NCBI GenBank assembly: GCA_963777755.1
Contig: CAVZSC010000025.1
Coordinates: 860,353-924,352, forward strand
Direction: 5' to 3'
Length of the DNA stretch: 64,000 bases
Source of the DNA: DATFWC01 sp963777755
Lineage (GTDB): Bacteria > Pseudomonadota > Alphaproteobacteria > Rhizobiales > Xanthobacteraceae
The notes below the pieces were generated by a model that saw nothing but the letters and a program-made list of their open reading frames with translations, ran no database searches and was not told the origin of the DNA. The position numbers and the translations under genes are program-made. Positions 63,910-64,000 of the stretch are shown here, one piece after another; within the stretch, counting starts at the first letter, position 1; the number at the start of each line of letters is the position of its first letter.

Positions 63910-64000
63910 CGGCCATCCCGACGCACGACATCGTGCTCGGCCATCATGCCGCTCTCAGCCATCCATCACTCGCGATTCGACTCCCCAAATATCTCCCCGC

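Larger units (their letters stand above)
53769..64000. mobile_element. Integrative element (satellite or decayed prophage) inserted at tRNA-Thr(CGT), right end outside the window
   Basis: The segment runs from the tRNA fragment through an integrase, an HTH protein, a replication operon with TOPRIM and D5-type primase genes, a serine recombinase, a terminase-small-subunit-like gene, a VRR-NUC nuclease and unknown phage-type genes. Local base composition is lower in GC than the flank, notably 55.3-56.2 kb. No capsid, portal or tail genes are visible. The intact tRNA should lie beyond position 64000. Confidence 0.8.

Noticed and set aside
55291..64000. CRISPR array or known defence system in the element
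   Set aside because: No regularly spaced repeats, Cas, restriction-modification or toxin-antitoxin signatures were recognised. The repeated palindromes are only two and far apart.

Overview
This is high-GC DNA with the look of an alphaproteobacterial (Hyphomicrobiales/Rhizobiales, Bradyrhizobium- or Xanthobacteraceae-like) chromosome. The reasons are GC-rich coding with long antisense shadow ORFs, several orphan Bug-type solute receptors, small secreted proteins ending in DPWxxVR, palindromic REP-like repeats between and inside genes, and a FixK-type box. No genus is claimed.

Layout. 1-3.9 kb: a sugar-type ABC importer (permease start, ATPase, binding protein) and an LLM-class flavin monooxygenase. 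4.5-5.65 kb: an IS110-family element. 5.9-11.7 kb: a metal-dependent amidohydrolase, an SGNH hydrolase, an FKBP isomerase and a TRAP transporter whose two permease subunits are fused. 11.9-15.9 kb: two divergent pairs of thiamine-diphosphate E1 alpha/beta genes, with no E2 or E3. 16.0-20.0 kb: a three-gene operon of membrane-anchored proteins (small bitopic protein, Clp-D2-type AAA+ ATPase with its own membrane anchor, Sel1-repeat/PAN protein). I know no described system with this content, and it is the best candidate here for an undescribed machine. 20.1-21.4 kb: a Dcu-type C4-dicarboxylate transporter behind a FixK-like box, broken by an out-of-frame deletion. 22-31 kb: a Bug receptor, a caspase-like protein, a PurM of unusual type, a c-di-GMP group (HisKA/REC, REC-EAL and PilZ proteins) and release factor 3. 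31.1-32.3 kb: a second, different IS110 element. 32.3-44.5 kb: Bug receptors, an RTX-like protein, a double-glycine leader peptide, a cupin resembling Mn-dependent hydroxynitrile lyases, a PQQ dehydrogenase fused to a cupredoxin with an SCO copper chaperone, a frameshifted molybdenum hydroxylase large subunit, a two-component-type flavin monooxygenase and a DUF3891 protein. 44.6-51.1 kb: a MarR regulator, an OmpA-like protein and a Czc-type heavy-metal efflux operon. 51.2-53.4 kb: small hypotheticals and an ABC_sub_bind receptor.

53.77 kb to the window end is an integrative element. A 3' fragment of tRNA-Thr(CGT) lies beside a P4-type tyrosine integrase. Then come an HTH protein, a tightly overlapping replication operon (TOPRIM protein, small proteins, D5-type primase/helicase), a serine resolvase, a terminase-small-subunit-like protein, a VRR-NUC nuclease and unknown phage-type genes. 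No structural phage genes are visible, so it looks like a satellite or a decayed prophage. Several of its genes carry frameshifts, which means either decay or uncorrected sequencing indels. A distinctive nested palindrome occurs twice in it, each time at the start of a gene.

All domain assignments come from reading translated motifs by eye. No database search was run.
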